From Gnetum montanum (Eukaryota > Streptophyta > Gnetopsida > Gnetales > Gnetaceae), in the NCBI GenBank assembly GCA_015680685.1, contig MNCI01037953.1, forward strand, positions 1,248,542 to 1,312,541: a stretch of 64,000 nt of DNA. The letters are read 5' to 3'. Positions 1-10,150 of the stretch are shown here, in pieces (within the stretch, counting starts at the first letter, position 1; each line of letters starts with the position of its first letter). A program made the translations under genes and the position numbers. The notes below the pieces were generated by a model. It did no database searches. It was not told the DNA's origin and worked only from the letters and a program-made list of their open reading frames with translations.

Positions 1-560
1 GTGCCCTTTCTACATATCATGGGTAATCCTACACACTGTTTGTACCCTGTTACCTACTAGCATAGATGTGACACTCTTGTGGTTGTCTATGAACCATGTG
101 GTACAAATTGGTTGCAACAATGGTTCCTCTAGAACTCGATAGGATAAAAGCCTCCAAATGCTTACTATATCACGATTACTTCGTTGACTATGCTACACTG
201 CCTATATCTTGTGTGGTGTAGCAAACCCCTCAGCATCATAGTCCTGCTTAGCATAGCAGTGAAGGAAGCCAGCTTCTGACACTCCCCAGCATACCCAGTT
301 TCAACCTCTCTCTTTTATAGTTTCCCTTTTACGATAAGAAAATCATTCCCACAACCACTGCCATTCCCACTTCAAACCTAGACATCCCCTACTTTTTTCA
401 ACATGTGACAGGTCTTGAGTGACTACCTAGCCCAGTGCTAGCACCACGATAGTCCCTTAGGCTATAGCACCTATCACCCAAGTGTTTGGCACATGATGCA
501 GAGTGATATGATTTCCTCTATGCAAAACTCAAAGTGAATCTACCCTTGGATCACTATGAA
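1..560 (+). other. Leader or pre-gag non-coding part of element G
   Basis: No convincing coding sequence. It contains one cluster of the TAGCATAG-type palindromic motif near 185-260 that recurs throughout element G. This could be 5' untranslated leader; the LTR boundary and primer-binding site are not visible. Confidence 0.35.
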
Positions 561-2512
561 CTCAAGGATAAATGTAACCCTGAGTTCCTTCACTAGAACA
601 GGAGGGAATTCATCTCTACCCTTGATGTTACCATCCCCCTGATGGAAGCATATCAATGGGTGTTAAACCAATTGATGTGGGTGAGTAGGCCTAGGGAACG
701 GGACACAAGGTCCCATTACGATGAAGCATTCTAGGATGGGCAAGAAGACTTAGACTCCCACTCCGAAGGTGGTGGCCAGACCTATGCCACGACTATCCCT
801 TCCACTTCTCTCTTCCAGTCAAACTTGCTCTTCTCTTCTACTCCCTTCATGGTTGCCACAACCCCACCACAACCCACACCTTTGTCAACTATGGGCAGCC
901 ATCCTGTACTTTCAACATACCAGCAAGTGGGCCCTTCAACCTCTTTCCCAGCTACCCTCCCTTCCTAATCTGTCCTAGCATCATATCCAACGTTAGTCAC
1001 AGCTACACTGCCATACATGCACACTCTACCCATGTCACAATCCCATGTAAGCTTCACTCCTGGTCTCTTGTCTGCACCCATCCCACCACCAATAGTAGAC
1101 CTAGTCTCAATTGTGTGGTGGGTGCCATCCACCTCTCTCCCTACTGCGCAACCATATCATATGTCACATTACGTCCACCACCAAGCCTACCAAGTCCCAC
1201 AGGTGGTGCAACCAAACATAGGGCTGTGGGCCACCCTGCCAACTAGGCAAGTAGCCAACCCCACAGTGCCACCAACAGTCATCACCCCAACAACACAACC
1301 CACTAGGTGGTGGACCGCCCAGGCAACACCACTTACTAGAGTGGCTCCAACGACACCTTCCTTGGGACAGGCTACCACCCCAACCGTGTTGCACATGATG
1401 GCTACTCAGGCAACTCCACAACCATCTGCAATGTCCCCAAGTCCAGATCAAGCTTTCCAACTCATCCAGACCCTAACTGAAGAAATCAAATAACTTAAAG
1501 TTGTCGGTTCCAACACCATACAGGTCATGGACTTTTACCATGACAATCCTATCAGCCTAGCCATGCCTATGCTCACACTGCCCCCTAGGGTCCCACTCCC
1601 CCAATTTACAAAATACAATAGGGAGGGTAATCCCAATGTCCATTTGGTAATGTTTAGGTCTAAATCTCTCCTCTTGCAACCATGGCCACACACCATCATC
1701 CGCGTCTTTGCCTCCCACATGCCTCCATTTCCACCCTAGAAGAGTTGTTAAGTCATTTCATGACCCACTTCAAGTACAACTTGAAATCAAAGGTCACATT
1801 GGAGCAACTCATAAGTGTCAAGCAAGACCCGTTGGAATCTATTTAGAGATTCATACAATAGTGGAGCACAATCTTGAATGAGATATGCAAACCTATTGCT
1901 AAGGCCCACTTGCTAGCCATCTTCAAGGGAGCAATAAATGGCTTCATTAAGTCTAAGCTCTATTACCTAGCTCTATGCTCCCTTAGCCAAGCCTTTGCTC
2001 AAACCAAGAGCATCCAAGATGTAGCCAAAGCTAGCAAAGACCCAACCTATCTCACATACAAAAACGTACACATCAGAAAAGATAAAAAGAAGGCCAAGGC
2101 CACAATAGCCACAATGGTAGTTGTGCCCAACGAGACCAAGCCCAACAACAACAACCGTTGCAACACCCAACGCTACCAACCCAACCTGGGCCCAACTTTG
2201 AGTGCAAGGATTGCTCCAAGTATACCCCCATACCCATTAAGCCTTCAAAATTTCTAAAGCAACTATTGGGAGCTGGGTGTATATAGCATAAATGAATATT
2301 GGAGGAAGCAATCAAATGTCATCAATGATACTATGAAGTTCTTAGGAACCCCTCCTTGGCCATGCCCAATGAGCCACCAGTCCCTAAGAACTTCAGGTGG
2401 GAATGTTTCTGTTACTATCACCAATTGTGTGATCATGATATGGACTACTGTTTAGCATTGAAAGATGACATCCAATGGATGATTGATCAGGGAAAATTGG
2501 CCTTCGATTAAA
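560..2512 (+). pseudogene. gag: gag of Tat-like element G (capsid and zinc-knuckle remnant)
   Basis: Structural nucleocapsid precursor. A weakly conserved N-terminal part (560-760) leads into a Pro/Thr/Gln-rich linker (770-1,490) and then a capsid-like core (about 1,585-2,080) starting PQFTKYNREGNPNVHL, which matches the plant Retrotrans_gag pattern of PxFxxYxGxxxPxxHL. At about 2,390-2,470 the frame reads CYYHQLCDHDMDYCLALK, a degenerate knuckle of the Y/F-H-x4-H-x4-C-x-LK type seen in Tat elements. The frame changes several times and in-frame stops are frequent (for example TAA at 966 and stops after 1,738). No functional product is expected. Confidence 0.75.
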
Positions 2513-3352
2513 GTAGTCCCATCTGCCCTGAGAATCAATCAATGCATGTTTATAATAAGTCCCTAAATACTAACAACACGGGGTATACCATCAACATCAT
2601 TGGCATTAACAACAATCTAGAACCACCACAACAACCATTCATGGTGCATGTGCCTCCCCATAACGTAGCAACCCTAACAACAACAAAAAAAATGTCACAG
2701 CAACCCTTTATCCTTAAAAATCCTCATTAGACATCCACCCCTACATCCTTTTTGCTTAGAGTTGCGCCATTGCCCACACCAACACCATAGGCATCATTCA
2801 TCATTAAGGTGCCAAAAACATCCAAGCTCCTCTACCACCCAAAGTCAGGTAACAAAAATTGCACCATAGCCTCCCCATTCGAAAAAATGATAAGAGTTTC
2901 TAGTGGAAAAAATGGCTAGGGAATGCACCATGTTAGGTCCCCCCAAGCCTACCCCCTTGTCCTCAATGCTCATAGCCCCTTCATCATCACCAACTGGTAA
3001 CACTGGATAGACGCAATCATCAATGTCCCACCCAAGAAAGCCCAATGCTCAACCAGAAACCACTCCCCCTCAGGAGATTCATCTTCTAGGGTGAATAGAG
3101 GAGGAAAAGGGTAGCAAACAACAAGATGGCAAGTAGGATCTTCTCAATGTCCTTACACAAGTCAAACAGGCCCTGAAACAGAAAAACATAACTTTGAGCC
3201 TGTATGACTTGATAATGACTTCCACAGCGCACCGCGAGGCCATGGTTTGCATGTTAATGTCCATCCCGATTGATGAAAACATGTCAACTAAAGAGAAAGC
3301 AATCCACGCTATTAATCTTTCCTCTACGGCCAAAGAACCATAGCCAACCTAG
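2513..3352 (+). pseudogene. Linker and pre-protease domain of Tat-like gag-pro
   Basis: Between the knuckle and the protease, + strand frames show FIIKVPKTSKLLYHP (about 2,795-2,840) and later LYDLIMTSTAHREAM (about 3,195-3,245). The latter matches the conserved 'LSLLxNSxxHREAL' segment that precedes the protease in Tat/Ogre polyproteins. Frames are broken by stops and shifts. Its function in the family is not established; it works here as a lineage marker placed just before the protease. Confidence 0.55.
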
Positions 3353-4022
3353 TTGACATTTCATGATAAGTCCATTAAGGATGACCGTGAAAAGGGTCAG
3401 GTAACAACAATGCCCATGTTCGTCATAATTTGGGTTGGTCAATACAAGATCCAAAGGGTACACATTGATGATGAGGCCACTACTAATGTCATTCCATTTT
3501 CCATAGTGGAAAAATTGGGCTTGGTCAATCAAATCAAGCCCACCACAACTTCTTGTCTGAAATCGTTCAACAGGGCACGTGTAGTGGTAAAGGGAACTGT
3601 CCACATTAAATTTGTGGCAAGGGACCAGTTCCCCACAAGTGCAGTTTTTGTTGTGGTGGAAGAGATGCCCAAGTTCAACCTAATCTTGGGGAGGTCTTAG
3701 TTAGTTCAATTAAGGGTTGTCTCTTCGCCAATACATCAAGAGATCCACCTACCCTATGCAGGTAGGGAGGTGGTGATCAATGGCAACGAAGCGGCTGCCC
3801 AAGCCATCAACAACATTAACATGGAGTAGGGTTTGGAGATGGTAATCTCTAAGAACGAAGTGTCTATTAGTACTAAAACCCCTTGTTTAACTGATGAGCT
3901 GGCCAAAAATGCTAACTCAAATAAAGAAACTACATGGGCCGAGTTACCTTTTCAGATAGTAGACGACGACATCGAAGGGTACCATAACAAAGCCTCTCAG
4001 CCATATCCTTTTCCTAGCCCAT
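3353..4022 (+). pseudogene. pro: Retropepsin-like aspartic protease of element G
   Basis: An open stretch of 115 codons (3,353-3,700) shows the retropepsin layout: active-site region VHIDDEATTNVIPFS, where the family has hDDGAxxNVI, so the catalytic Gly is replaced by Glu; then a flap region and the C-terminal FNLILGRS (family hILGRxxL). It continues after a stop into IHQEIHLPYAGREVVINGN, as in Tat proteases, and fades out near 4,022. The enzyme would process Gag-Pol. The Gly to Glu change and the internal stop argue that it is dead. Confidence 0.8.
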
Positions 4023-4660
4023 GATGGGTTAGAAAACAATTGTGTAATTAGAGATTATCTCTAATTCAATTTCATAAAGGCTTAGCTTTAACGTTTTCAT
4101 CTCCTTTCATCTTATTTTTACCATCATGATTATTGTTTGCATTATGTTTAGTTTTACCATTACGATCATTTTAATTCTTTGCATCACATTTACTATTCGC
4201 ATTCACATCGTGTCCACTGTTTGCATTATGTCCATCGTTTGCACTAGGGTTGTTGCTTGCATTATTTAAACTACTGCTACAACCTAGAATGGCCTTAAAC
4301 TACCATCATGGCCCACTAAGGCCTAAAACTGCCACTCCACTTCTCAAAAAAAAATAAAAATAAATAAATAAAATTCATTAAGCAATGGCCTAAAATGGCC
4401 TTAAACTATTGTTGTGGCCCAAAATGGCCTAAAACTAAAACGAGAAGCTCCCAAGGGGTCCAAAAAGATAAAAAATAAAAATAAATATAACACATTAATC
4501 AAAGTGAAATAAATTGTTTCACATTATATTCTTCATTCAATGTCAGTTAGTAATGTTTACAAAAAATTTAAATTCAAAGATAAAAATAAAAATCTTTCAT
4601 CACCATGCTATGAATCTTCACCAACATCACCATTTCCTATTCCACTATGTCCTACGTCTC
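4023..4660. other. AT-rich spacer after protease with degenerate 'GGCCTTAAACT' copies
   Basis: No coding signal. Between 4,285 and 4,445 there are about four degenerate copies of a core related to GACCTTAAACTGGCA (here GGCCTTAAACTA and GGCCTAAAACT). The same core forms tandem arrays beside the RT and integrase genes. If the pro-RT interval is an intron as in Ogre, its donor should lie near here, but I cannot point to it with confidence. Confidence 0.45.
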
Positions 4661-4739
4661 CATTTGGATCCTACATAAGGTAGATAATACAACAATGAAT
4701 CAAAACTACAGCAAAGGATTTCATTAAACAAACTATGAC

Positions 4740-5578
4740 ACAACAAAAAGTGACTAGCCCGAGATAGCCCCGTGTCCATTTCGGAGGGTATCCGATCCAT
4801 GCCAACTGCAAGACATTACAGGATCTCCTCCTTAGTGAGGTTGGCCCAATTTCCATCCCCTAGATCAACGCCTACTGCAACCTTCCCTTTTTCCACAGTT
4901 TTCCATCTTGGTAGTCCTAGGGAAGAGGTGGTGGTGGTGGTCTCCTCGATAGGTAGGGTCTTTTCCTTTCAGGAGACTCACTGACCGTCACCTATTGCAT
5001 GAACTTCTCAGAAGCACCAGAAGTGCTAATGAAATCAAGGAATAGCTTATGGGTATGCAACTCAACTGTAGCATCCTTGTATTATTTACAATAGGTGACA
5101 TGTTCCATCTTATACATATGTTTATGGTTCTTTTGTGCTTGTCCCCATTCATAAACCTTTGTGCTATAATCCTTCCAGTCTTGGTTCTTCTATCCTAGAA
5201 GGTCCATCTGCATGCACTATTTAATAATCTCGCAATTGGCCTCACTTTTTCTCTATATGGCTATCCAATATCTTGCATAGTCTATAATGGTCATACACCA
5301 ACTACCATTGCAAGTGTCACAGGCCAACAAAAATTCATTCCTAGATTGAAGGTCCCCCAACTCAGCAATTAGGTTGGCCTTCTCTTTCTCAAGTTTCTAT
5401 GCCTACTTCCAGAGGTCCTTATTCACATGCCTACACTCCCATAAGGAGCATGTTGAGTACAATGCACATTTACTTGTTTCATCATATATGTGATGAGGTA
5501 CCTTAGCTACCTCTAGTAGAAGTTCAAGCACAATGTTGACCTCAATGGCTTGCCTAGGATCCCACTTGAGATGAGAGG
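4740..5578 (-). pseudogene. Antisense gene of G, C-terminal coiled-coil and Pro-rich tail
   Basis: After an acceptor-like GATTGGTAG|C (branch-like TGACTAATG upstream), the minus strand encodes a heptad-like KLEKEKANLIAELGDLQ segment, then a Lys/Tyr-rich stretch, then ERKRPYLSRRPPPPPLP. Several stops are present. The architecture (domain, acidic linker, coiled coil) resembles the sense ORF of element B at 53,150-50,600, although I cannot align this part directly. Confidence 0.4.
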
Positions 5579-5904
5579 CTACCAATCATACATGGAAGAG
5601 CATTAGTCATGGTTACATAGCAAAAATGCAATAATGTAAAGAGCCTGATGTAGCAACTACAATGTACCTATCTCAGGATCGATCTACCTTAGGTAATCGA
5701 TCATGTCATTGACCACCCCCTTCATAAAAGTGAATTTGTCAAGGGTCTTGATCCAAGGTCAAAGATGGATTGAGGAAGAAGGGTCAAGCGCATCAATAGT
5801 GGTGTCCACTACACAATAAAACATGTTAGCAATGATGAAGAGGACAACAACAAAGCTAAGGAGAAACAACATAAATGACAGTGCAAAGCTCCTACCCAGC
5901 AAAC

Positions 5905-6195
5905 CTTTAGGGGTGATAGCGAGGGAATCGTCCATCGACACATTGTCAAGTAAGTGGTCAAACTCACTAGCATCAAATCGTAGCCCCTCTACTTCCAACT
6001 AATTTAAAAGTGTGGCAGCATCCTCGACACTCATGTGCCCCTCAAGTACTGAAGCACATTCTACAAAAAGATCATTGGCAGGGGCCTCTTCCTCTATAGC
6101 AAGGGCCTCTTCTTCTATAGTTGGGGCCTCTTCCTCCTCTTAGGCAGGCACCCCTACTCCAAGGGCTAGAACCTCTTCCTCTTCTTCTTCTTCTC
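5905..6195 (-). pseudogene. Antisense gene of G, acidic exon
   Basis: The intron 6,320-6,196 is 125 bp with GTGAGT and TTTTATTAG borders. The exon starts with a run of Glu (EEEEEEE) followed by a short repeat (EEEAPTIEEEALAIEEEAPA) and then DASEFDHLLDNVSMDDS, ending at CTAAAG|GTTTGC. An acidic, repeat-bearing segment between an N-terminal domain and a coiled coil could be a nuclear or activation-type linker, but that is speculation. Confidence 0.5.
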
Positions 6196-6320
6196 CTAAT
6201 AAAACATGATCGTGGTAAGTAGGATACTCCAACTTAAAATAGTCACTATGCTATGCTACACTACACAGTGTAGCACAGCGTAGTAAGTGCTATGCTAACA
6301 AAATAGTTAAGCACACTCAC

Positions 6321-7369
6321 CAACTAGGAGTTGCACCCTACGAACTTTGATTCGCAACCTTTTTCCCTCTCTTCATTCGTATGGGGAGGTTCTTCTGTTA
6401 TATGAGACTTCTTATGCTACAACCTAATTTTCATAGTTTCCACAATGAGGCATGTCCCCCTTAACACATTACCTGTGTTAATGGTAGGTGCCTCTCCCAC
6501 ACTGTCCCAGGCATGAAAGGGTCGTGCCACCCGATCCCTCATCATTATTAAAAGTGATTCCCTGATAGCTTTTGAGGAGTCTTGGGATTAGGTGGTGTGG
6601 AAAACTTGGAAAATCCATGGCTTAGATATCTGATTACAATCCTACTATACCCAGGCACCATTTTCACAGACCACCAGGAATTTTGTGAACCATCATAGGT
6701 AAGCTACAAAGAAGGCATAATTCACATTGAAATGGGAATCAAGCTTCTCATGAAGCCTAACCATTTCAGCATGCAAGCCTTTAGAGAGGTACTTGGCCTA
6801 GTTGTAATAGATTCCTTCCTCCATGACCTCCCTCATTATCCAGGCCTTCTATACTCCAAGGATTTTTCCTTGGGAGAGTAGCTTAGGGAAGGCACGAGCA
6901 TGGAAGATAGGATAAACCATTTGGGCCATTGCTAGCTTAACCTTATTGATGTAAATCCCCTTTTAGTCCTTGCTTGACCCTAGCCATTCCTTGATATCCC
7001 CTTGATGGTTTACATCTTTGCTAGATTTTTCTCCTACAAGGAGACCATCAGAAGGGATACCGAAAAGATCTGCAAATAGTTGATCATTAATTTCGAACAC
7101 CACTTGCACATTGTGAACATGTGTGTGGAAGCATTCAGCCTTCTTAGAGAAGGAATCGGCTAGGGAAAGCATTTCTACAACTAGGACACTTGGATTTATA
7201 GCTAGAAATAAATCCATAAGCCCAACCTCCTAAATGTTGTGAACAAGGCTGACTAGGGCCCCATTGCAAAGCCAACCCTAAGTCTCGTGCACCTCCCCAT
7301 ACTTGAAGAAAAGGTTAGTCTTGTCACGCCCAAAGGTAATCACTATAACCTCTTGGGATTCACTCATTA
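6321..7369 (-). pseudogene. Antisense gene of G, main domain exon
   Basis: Acceptor CTAACTATTGTAG|T (with a branch-like CTAAC) at 7,370 and strong donor TTG|GTGAGT at 6,321. The frame shows SKKAECFHTHVHNVQ, INDQLFADLFGIPSDG and later NVNYAFFVAYL. All three segments align in order with the + strand copy in element F (NEKAGHFSIKI; INEGLYAAF; MYFAFFIGYLKRFAKF). The arrangement resembles the 'F-x5-LFGIPxDGL' segment of plant-mobile/putative plant transposon domains. About seven stops interrupt the exon. Confidence 0.55.
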
Positions 7370-7453
7370 CTACAATAGTTAGTGATAAAAATTAGCAAAG
7401 GAAAAAGTAGATCATCACTTGAACACATAAGAACAAATGCATGGTTTAACTAC

Positions 7454-7817
7454 CAGGTTTAAATGGCGTAGGAAATGGTGGAAGTTCTACCAAAATGTCT
7501 TCTATGGTAATCGATCGACGAGATGCCCATTCACTATCCAACCAACCAACTTCTTTACATTTCCCATAGAACTTGAAATACTTGGTTGGATAGGCTTTGA
7601 AATCAAGCCCAAGTTGTTCTATAACACTAGCATGCACATTCCTGGTAGAGGAGAACTCTTGTAGAGCCGTTTGGGCCAACACCAAGGTATCTGTGTTACT
7701 GTGAAGACCATTCTCATCAATATAAAACCTAGCAATACACACAAGAATATGATAAGCATTTTTGACTAGAGCAAAGAAAATCATACAACATGTTTGAAAC
7801 ACCTTCATAGAACTCAC
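7454..7817 (-). pseudogene. Antisense gene of G, putative exon 2
   Basis: Open for its whole 364 bp on the minus strand, between acceptor GCTAACAG|G and donor CCTG|GTAGTT. The encoded peptide includes FYIDENGLHSNTDTLVLAQT and ends near PPFPTPFKPG. No stop interrupts it, which is unusual in this decayed window. I do not recognise a named domain. The exact borders are inferred from splice consensus. Confidence 0.45.
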
Positions 7818-9263
7818 CTGTTAGCACAGTAAACGGTTCACGATGGGTTCTAAAAGCAGGTGCCCATGTGACAGGCAACATATAACATGTTGTATAAATG
7901 GTAGCATTTATATTTGAACATGTCCCAAATCCAACTTAGGCACCTTAATCCCCTTAGATGCTAGTTTTAGCCTTCTACCCCTTCACCGCCCTTAATCAAC
8001 CCATCAGCCATGAACTTTAGTATGCCCTAGTTTGCCCTAGGCAACAATGTTTCTATAAGTATAGTGGTTGTTTTGGTTGATAAGTGTGACCACACGATTA
8101 CACTAAAATGGCAAAGGAGGAACTCTAGAAAGTCCTATGTGCCCTCCCAGAACTAGACTGCCTGCTACCCTACCCATGCATGGGGAGGGGATTGTTGGCC
8201 ACAGGTTCATTGAGGCAGCAAAGGACTCCTACAAGCTCAAGGACAATCAGAATGGGTTTCAACATGACCCTACATGACAAAGCACCAAACATTAGCACTG
8301 TGTTCAAGTAATTATTACTAATGTAGCATAGTGTAACCCTCTATTTACAAATTTTCCTTTGGCATGAAACAATACGTCCCTAATAAAACAGAGTTAAACA
8401 TTACATGTAGCGTAGCAAATTGTCATATGTAGCATAGCGTAGCATAGCAGCTCCACCCTATGATGTAATAGTTACACGCTGCACTACACAACATAGCAGA
8501 TATGCCCTATACAGTGTAGCATAACAGTTATATTTTTCATAAGGGTGGTAGCTACATTACGTGTAATGTAGCAAGATGACTACACCTCGTGTAATGTAGT
8601 AAAGGCACAAGTACTTCAAATGCAAGAATGTGACAAGTGTAACAATATAACAAGCAAAACATGTGACAATGTAACAAGTAGAACATTGTAACAAATGTTG
8701 CAGCATAGCAAATTTAACAGTGTAGCAACATTACAAGTTTAACAGTATAGCAACGTAAAATATTTCTAGCTTAACAAACTAACAGGCCTATCAATATAAT
8801 AGTGTAGCATAACAACAACAAAAATATAATAGTCTAACGGTGCAAATGAAAAAGAACTCATAGCGTCCCTGTTGTCTTGACCCTACCCTACCACATGAAA
8901 CATAGCTCGCACTATGCTATGCAAGGCATGTGCTATGCTGCCCCAAAAACTTTGCAAACTAAAAATCCCTACTAAAGGCCATATGTTATGCTAAGCATGT
9001 GCTACACTACCCAGAATTGCCCAAACCCCTGTGATAGCATAGTGACATTCTTAACAATTTTAGCTAGGGTAGTATCACACACAGCCATAGCATAGTAACC
9101 ATACGGCCGCTATGGCCACGGCAACAATGCAATAGCTAAAACGGTAGCAAAAGCAATGACAATAGTTGTAGCAATGATGGCCATGACAGCCAAAATAGTA
9201 ACAGCAATGGCAATTTGACCCAATACGTTACATAACAAAAACAATGGTAACATAGTGACATAC
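7818..9263 (-). other. Putative first intron of the antisense gene, rich in TAGCATAG motifs
   Basis: Bounded on the minus strand by GTATGT at 9,263 and TGCTAACAG at 7,818. It is AT-rich with no recognisable coding sequence. It contains dense copies of GTAGCATAG/CTATGCTAC half-sites (about 8,325-8,590, 8,895-9,010 and 9,060-9,105). Small exons could be hidden here. Confidence 0.35.
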
Positions 9264-9340
9264 CAAGCAGAGAGAGCCTCTTGCCACTCCTCAACACATG
9301 CCTTGGAGAGGTGTCCTAAAGTGTCTCTCACTTCATCCAC
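9264..9340 (-). pseudogene. Antisense gene of G, putative exon 1
   Basis: Begins MDEVRDTLGHLSKACVEEW and stays open to a donor-like G|GTATGT at 9,264/9,263. Beyond the donor the frame becomes low-complexity Ala/Ile/Val-rich sequence, as expected of intron read-through. The corresponding first block in element F (60,636-60,763) also ends at a good donor, but the two peptides are only loosely alike. Exon assignment is inferred. Confidence 0.4.
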
Positions 9341-9502
9341 CTTGGTAAGTCCTCGATGCCTACATTTGCTTTATTTCCCTACTCACAAGTCAATTGTACC
9401 AACTACTATGTTACACCTATTATGCTCTCTTAGTTCAACTGCACTACACTCTAGGTGTATACTCTGACAATGAAAATCACAAGTTTACCAAAGGGTAATC
9501 CC

Positions 9503-9512
9503 CTATTTATAG
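9503..9512 (-). promoter_or_regulatory. TATA box of the antisense gene in element G
   Basis: The minus strand reads CTATAAATAG followed by GGGATTACC, a near-ideal plant TATA box. It lies 163 bp upstream of the first ATG of the antisense gene (9,340), giving a plausible 5' leader of about 130 nt. No equally good TATA box serves the + strand here. Confidence 0.5.
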
Positions 9513-9569
9513 CTGACATGGTAAAATACTTATCACTTTCACATCCTGGATAACGCAGAACACCCCTGA

Positions 9570-9680
9570 CACGTAGCACTATTGTAGCGTAGTCCCACTA
9601 CAATGTAGCACTCATTGGCAGTGTAGTAAGTGGGTCCACCAAAATTTTCACTCTATATTTACAAATTTTAAATATGTTAA
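9570..9680. other. Short spacer with TAGCATAG-type motif
   Basis: Contains GTAGCACTATTGTAGCGTAG-like half-sites at about 9,574-9,625, upstream of the antisense TATA box. No coding potential. Confidence 0.3.
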
Positions 9681-10065
9681 CGGTCCGCAAAGACCTTAAA
9701 CTAGCAATGTTAACCTACAATATAGCCTAGTGATGGTCCACCATGACCTTCAACTAGCAATTTTAGCATTCTCTCTACAATGTAGCCCAGTCATAGTCTA
9801 CTACGACCTTAAACTGGCAACTCTAACATCTCTTTTATATTCTAAACTTGTTAGCAGTCCGCTATAACCTTAAACTGGCAATTTCTAGCATGAAAGTTTA
9901 CATTGTTATGGTCCACTATGACCTTAAACTGGCAACCTTAACCTCCTTTACATTTTAAACCTATTAATGGTGCACCATGACCTTAAACTAGTAATTTTAA
10001 CATTCATCTCATGATATTACATGGTTATGGTCTGCTAAGACCTTAAACTAGTAATTATCTTATGT
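9680..10065 (+). repeat. Tandem array, period about 58 bp, core GACCTTAAACTGGCA
   Basis: Seven diverged units. Cores (ACCTTAAACTRGYAA or one mismatch) begin near 9,692, 9,746, 9,807, 9,867, 9,920, 9,979 and 10,039. Each is preceded by GGTC-x-x-CTA/CCA and followed by a variable AT-rich spacer. The array ends about 90 bp before the RT block. The same core recurs at 13,590-13,900 with a shorter period. Confidence 0.8.
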
Positions 10066-10140
10066 TGCATTATTGATTTACATATATTCATTACATGTTG
10101 TTACTTCAAATAGGTATCACTTAACTTGGTTTATTTGCTT

Positions 10141-10150
10141 CTTGTGACAG
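10141..10150 (+). promoter_or_regulatory. Candidate 3' splice site before RT (Ogre-type intron end)
   Basis: CTTGTGACAG preceded by T-rich sequence (TTTATTTGCTT) lies directly before the first residues homologous to the polyprotein N-terminal to RT. Ogre elements splice out an intron between pro and RT. In element F the equivalent place (about 47,812, minus) reads GACATGCAAG. The matching donor was not found. Confidence 0.4.

Larger units (their letters stand above)
4660..9512 (-). pseudogene. Multi-exon antisense gene inside element G (plant-mobile-domain-like/coiled-coil protein)
   Basis: A gene-like unit on the strand opposite to gag-pol, filling the interval between pro and RT. On the minus strand I see a TATA box (9,503-9,512), a first ATG at 9,340, and coding blocks separated by intron-like gaps with GT...AG borders: 9,340-9,264; 7,817-7,454; 7,369-6,321; 6,195-5,905; 5,578 to about 4,740. 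The third block holds a domain with INDQLFADLFGIPSDG that is clearly shared with the + strand gene at 63,311-64,000. Downstream come an acidic Glu-rich tract, a coiled-coil-like segment and a Pro-rich tail. Scattered stops show it is decayed. Extra ORFs, some antisense and some carrying transposase- or plant-mobile-domain-like sequence, are known in Tat and Athila elements. The function is unknown. Confidence 0.6.

Noticed and set aside
1164-1460. Minus-strand Trp/Cys-rich ORFs at 1,164-1,460
   Set aside because: They are shadows of the Pro/Thr/His-rich gag linker on the + strand.
7437-7664. + strand 75-codon ORF opposite the antisense exon 2
   Set aside because: A shadow ORF; the minus strand has splice signals and a longer open frame at the same place.
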